Assembly (NCBI RefSeq): GCF_002454115.1
Contig: NZ_DKIH01000004.1
Location: 1-17,059 of the forward strand
From: Sphingopyxis sp. UBA6723
Lineage (GTDB): Bacteria > Pseudomonadota > Alphaproteobacteria > Sphingomonadales > Sphingomonadaceae
Direction: 5' to 3'
Length of the DNA: 17,059 nt
Every line of letters starts with the position of its first letter. Position 1 is the stretch's first letter. The notes below the pieces were generated by a model, which was not told the DNA's origin, did no database searches, and saw only the letters and a program-made list of their open reading frames with translations. Below are positions 16,129-17,059 of this stretch, piece after piece. Made by a program: the position numbers and the translations under genes.

Positions 16129-17031
16129 ATGACGATCAAATTTGACGGGCGCGTTGCTATCGTTACCGGCGCAGGCGGCGGCCTGGGCCGTGCCTATGCG
16201 CTCGAACTCGCGCGGCGCGGAGCCAAGGTCGTGGTCAACGATCTGGGCGGATCGCGCGACGGCACCGGCCATTCGGACGCGGCGCTACAGGTGGTCGAAG
16301 AAATCAAGGCTTTCGGCGGCACCGCGATGTCGAACGGTGGCAGCGTCACCGAATATGAGCAGATGGTCGAAATGGTCGCCAAGGCCAAGGAAGCCTGGGG
16401 CGGCGTCCACGTCCTGATCAACAACGCCGGCATCCTGCGCGACAAAAGCTTTGCCAAGATGGAGCCCGCCGATTTCGACCTGGTGCTGAAAGTGCACGTC
16501 AGCGGCAGCGCCAATGTCACCAAGGCGTGCTGGGACCTGATGCGCGAGCAGGCCTATGGCCGAATCCTGATGACCGCGTCGTCGACCGGACTGTACGGCA
16601 ATTTCGGCCAGGCCAATTATGGCGCCGCGAAGCTCGGCCTCGCCGGGCTGACCAAGACGCTCCACCTCGAAGGCGCGAAGTACAACATTCGCTGCAACAC
16701 CATCGCGCCGGTTGCAGGCACGCGGATGACCGAGGATATTTTCCCCGCCGAATTGTTCGAAAAATTCACGCCGGAGAATGTCGTGCCTGCCGCGCTCTAT
16801 CTGGTCAGCGAAGATGCGCCGACGAACATGATCATCGGCGCGGGTGCGGGTGCGTATCACGCCGCCTATGTCACCATGACCCCCGGCGTCGCGCTGGCTG
16901 AGGATGACCGCACCCCCGAAGGCGTTGCCGCGGCGTGGGAGAAGATCATCGACCGCACCGGCGAAATCGTGCCGCAATCGGGCAGCGAGCAGTCGATGAA
17001 CGTCATGAAGGCATTGATGGCGCTGGGGTGA
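16129..17031 (+). CDS. SDR oxidoreductase, 3-hydroxyacyl-CoA dehydrogenase (MFE-2) type
   Basis: A short-chain dehydrogenase/reductase of 300 residues. It has the NAD(P)-binding TGAGGGLG (residues 13-20), NDLGGSRDGTG (the 'DLGG' variant typical of the dehydrogenase part of peroxisomal multifunctional enzyme 2/17-beta-HSD4), NNAG (98-101), and the catalytic triad S151, Y164 and K168 (YGAAK) with correct spacing. The long C-terminal extension after the Rossmann fold, rich in E, D and T (AEDDRTPEGVAAAWEKI), also matches that group. The likely reaction is NAD-dependent oxidation of (3R)-hydroxyacyl-CoA in fatty-acid or sterol side-chain breakdown; the exact substrate is inferred. GGGAG (16118-16122) lies six bases before the ATG. 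It is divergent from the porin and has no evident functional tie to phosphate uptake. Nothing follows before the window end. Confidence 0.93.
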   Translation: MTIKFDGRVAIVTGAGGGLGRAYALELARRGAKVVVNDLGGSRDGTGHSDAALQVVEEIKAFGGTAMSNGGSVTEYEQMVEMVAKAKEAWGGVHVLINNAGILRDKSFAKMEPADFDLVLKVHVSGSANVTKACWDLMREQAYGRILMTASSTGLYGNFGQANYGAAKLGLAGLTKTLHLEGAKYNIRCNTIAPVAGTRMTEDIFPAELFEKFTPENVVPAALYLVSEDAPTNMIIGAGAGAYHAAYVTMTPGVALAEDDRTPEGVAAAWEKIIDRTGEIVPQSGSEQSMNVMKALMALG

Positions 17032-17059
17032 GGGTCCGTTGATCCTCCCTGTCGCGTAG

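Overview
The window is GC-rich (about two thirds G+C in the core genes) and looks like a chromosomal segment of an alphaproteobacterium, most likely a sphingomonad (Sphingopyxis/Sphingomonas type). This rests on codon use, the long alphaproteobacterial forms of PstC and PstA, a HisKA_2-type histidine kinase, and small intergenic repeats of the kind common in sphingomonad genomes. The genus is inference; no rRNA or other taxonomic marker is present.

Left part (1-5119): the 3' half of uvrA, a secreted DUF1444-like protein, a small multi-pass membrane protein and a PAS-HisKA_2 sensor kinase. The gaps hold paired inverted repeats. A gene-poor stretch, 4370-5119, holds a perfect 10-bp hairpin and a roughly 290-bp element built of nested inverted repeats.

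Middle (5120-7173): the most unusual region. A small antibiotic-biosynthesis-monooxygenase (ABM) gene can still be read in order but is broken by about five short repeat insertions. Directly upstream of it, on the same strand, is an AT-rich, probably acquired gene for an orphan PD-(D/E)XK (RecB-like) nuclease. Between the nuclease and pstS are four in-phase 11-bp PhoB half-sites; two read best toward pstS and two read best toward the nuclease.

Right part (7174-13255): the Pho module pstS-pstC-pstA-pstB-phoU-phoB, all on the plus strand. The pst genes encode a high-affinity phosphate ABC transporter, PhoU is its negative signalling partner, and PhoB is the transcription factor that should bind the sites upstream of pstS. 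A strong intrinsic terminator plus a repeat separates pstS from pstC, so pstS should be made in excess. No phoR is present.

Far right (13268-17031): a secreted Fes/IroE-like alpha/beta-hydrolase lipoprotein, then a phosphate-selective (OprO/OprP-type) porin with its own Pho box. Outer-membrane entry, periplasmic capture, inner-membrane transport and regulation of phosphate uptake therefore sit together. A divergent SDR of the peroxisomal MFE-2 type closes the window. I saw no tRNA, rRNA, CRISPR array, transposase or integrase.
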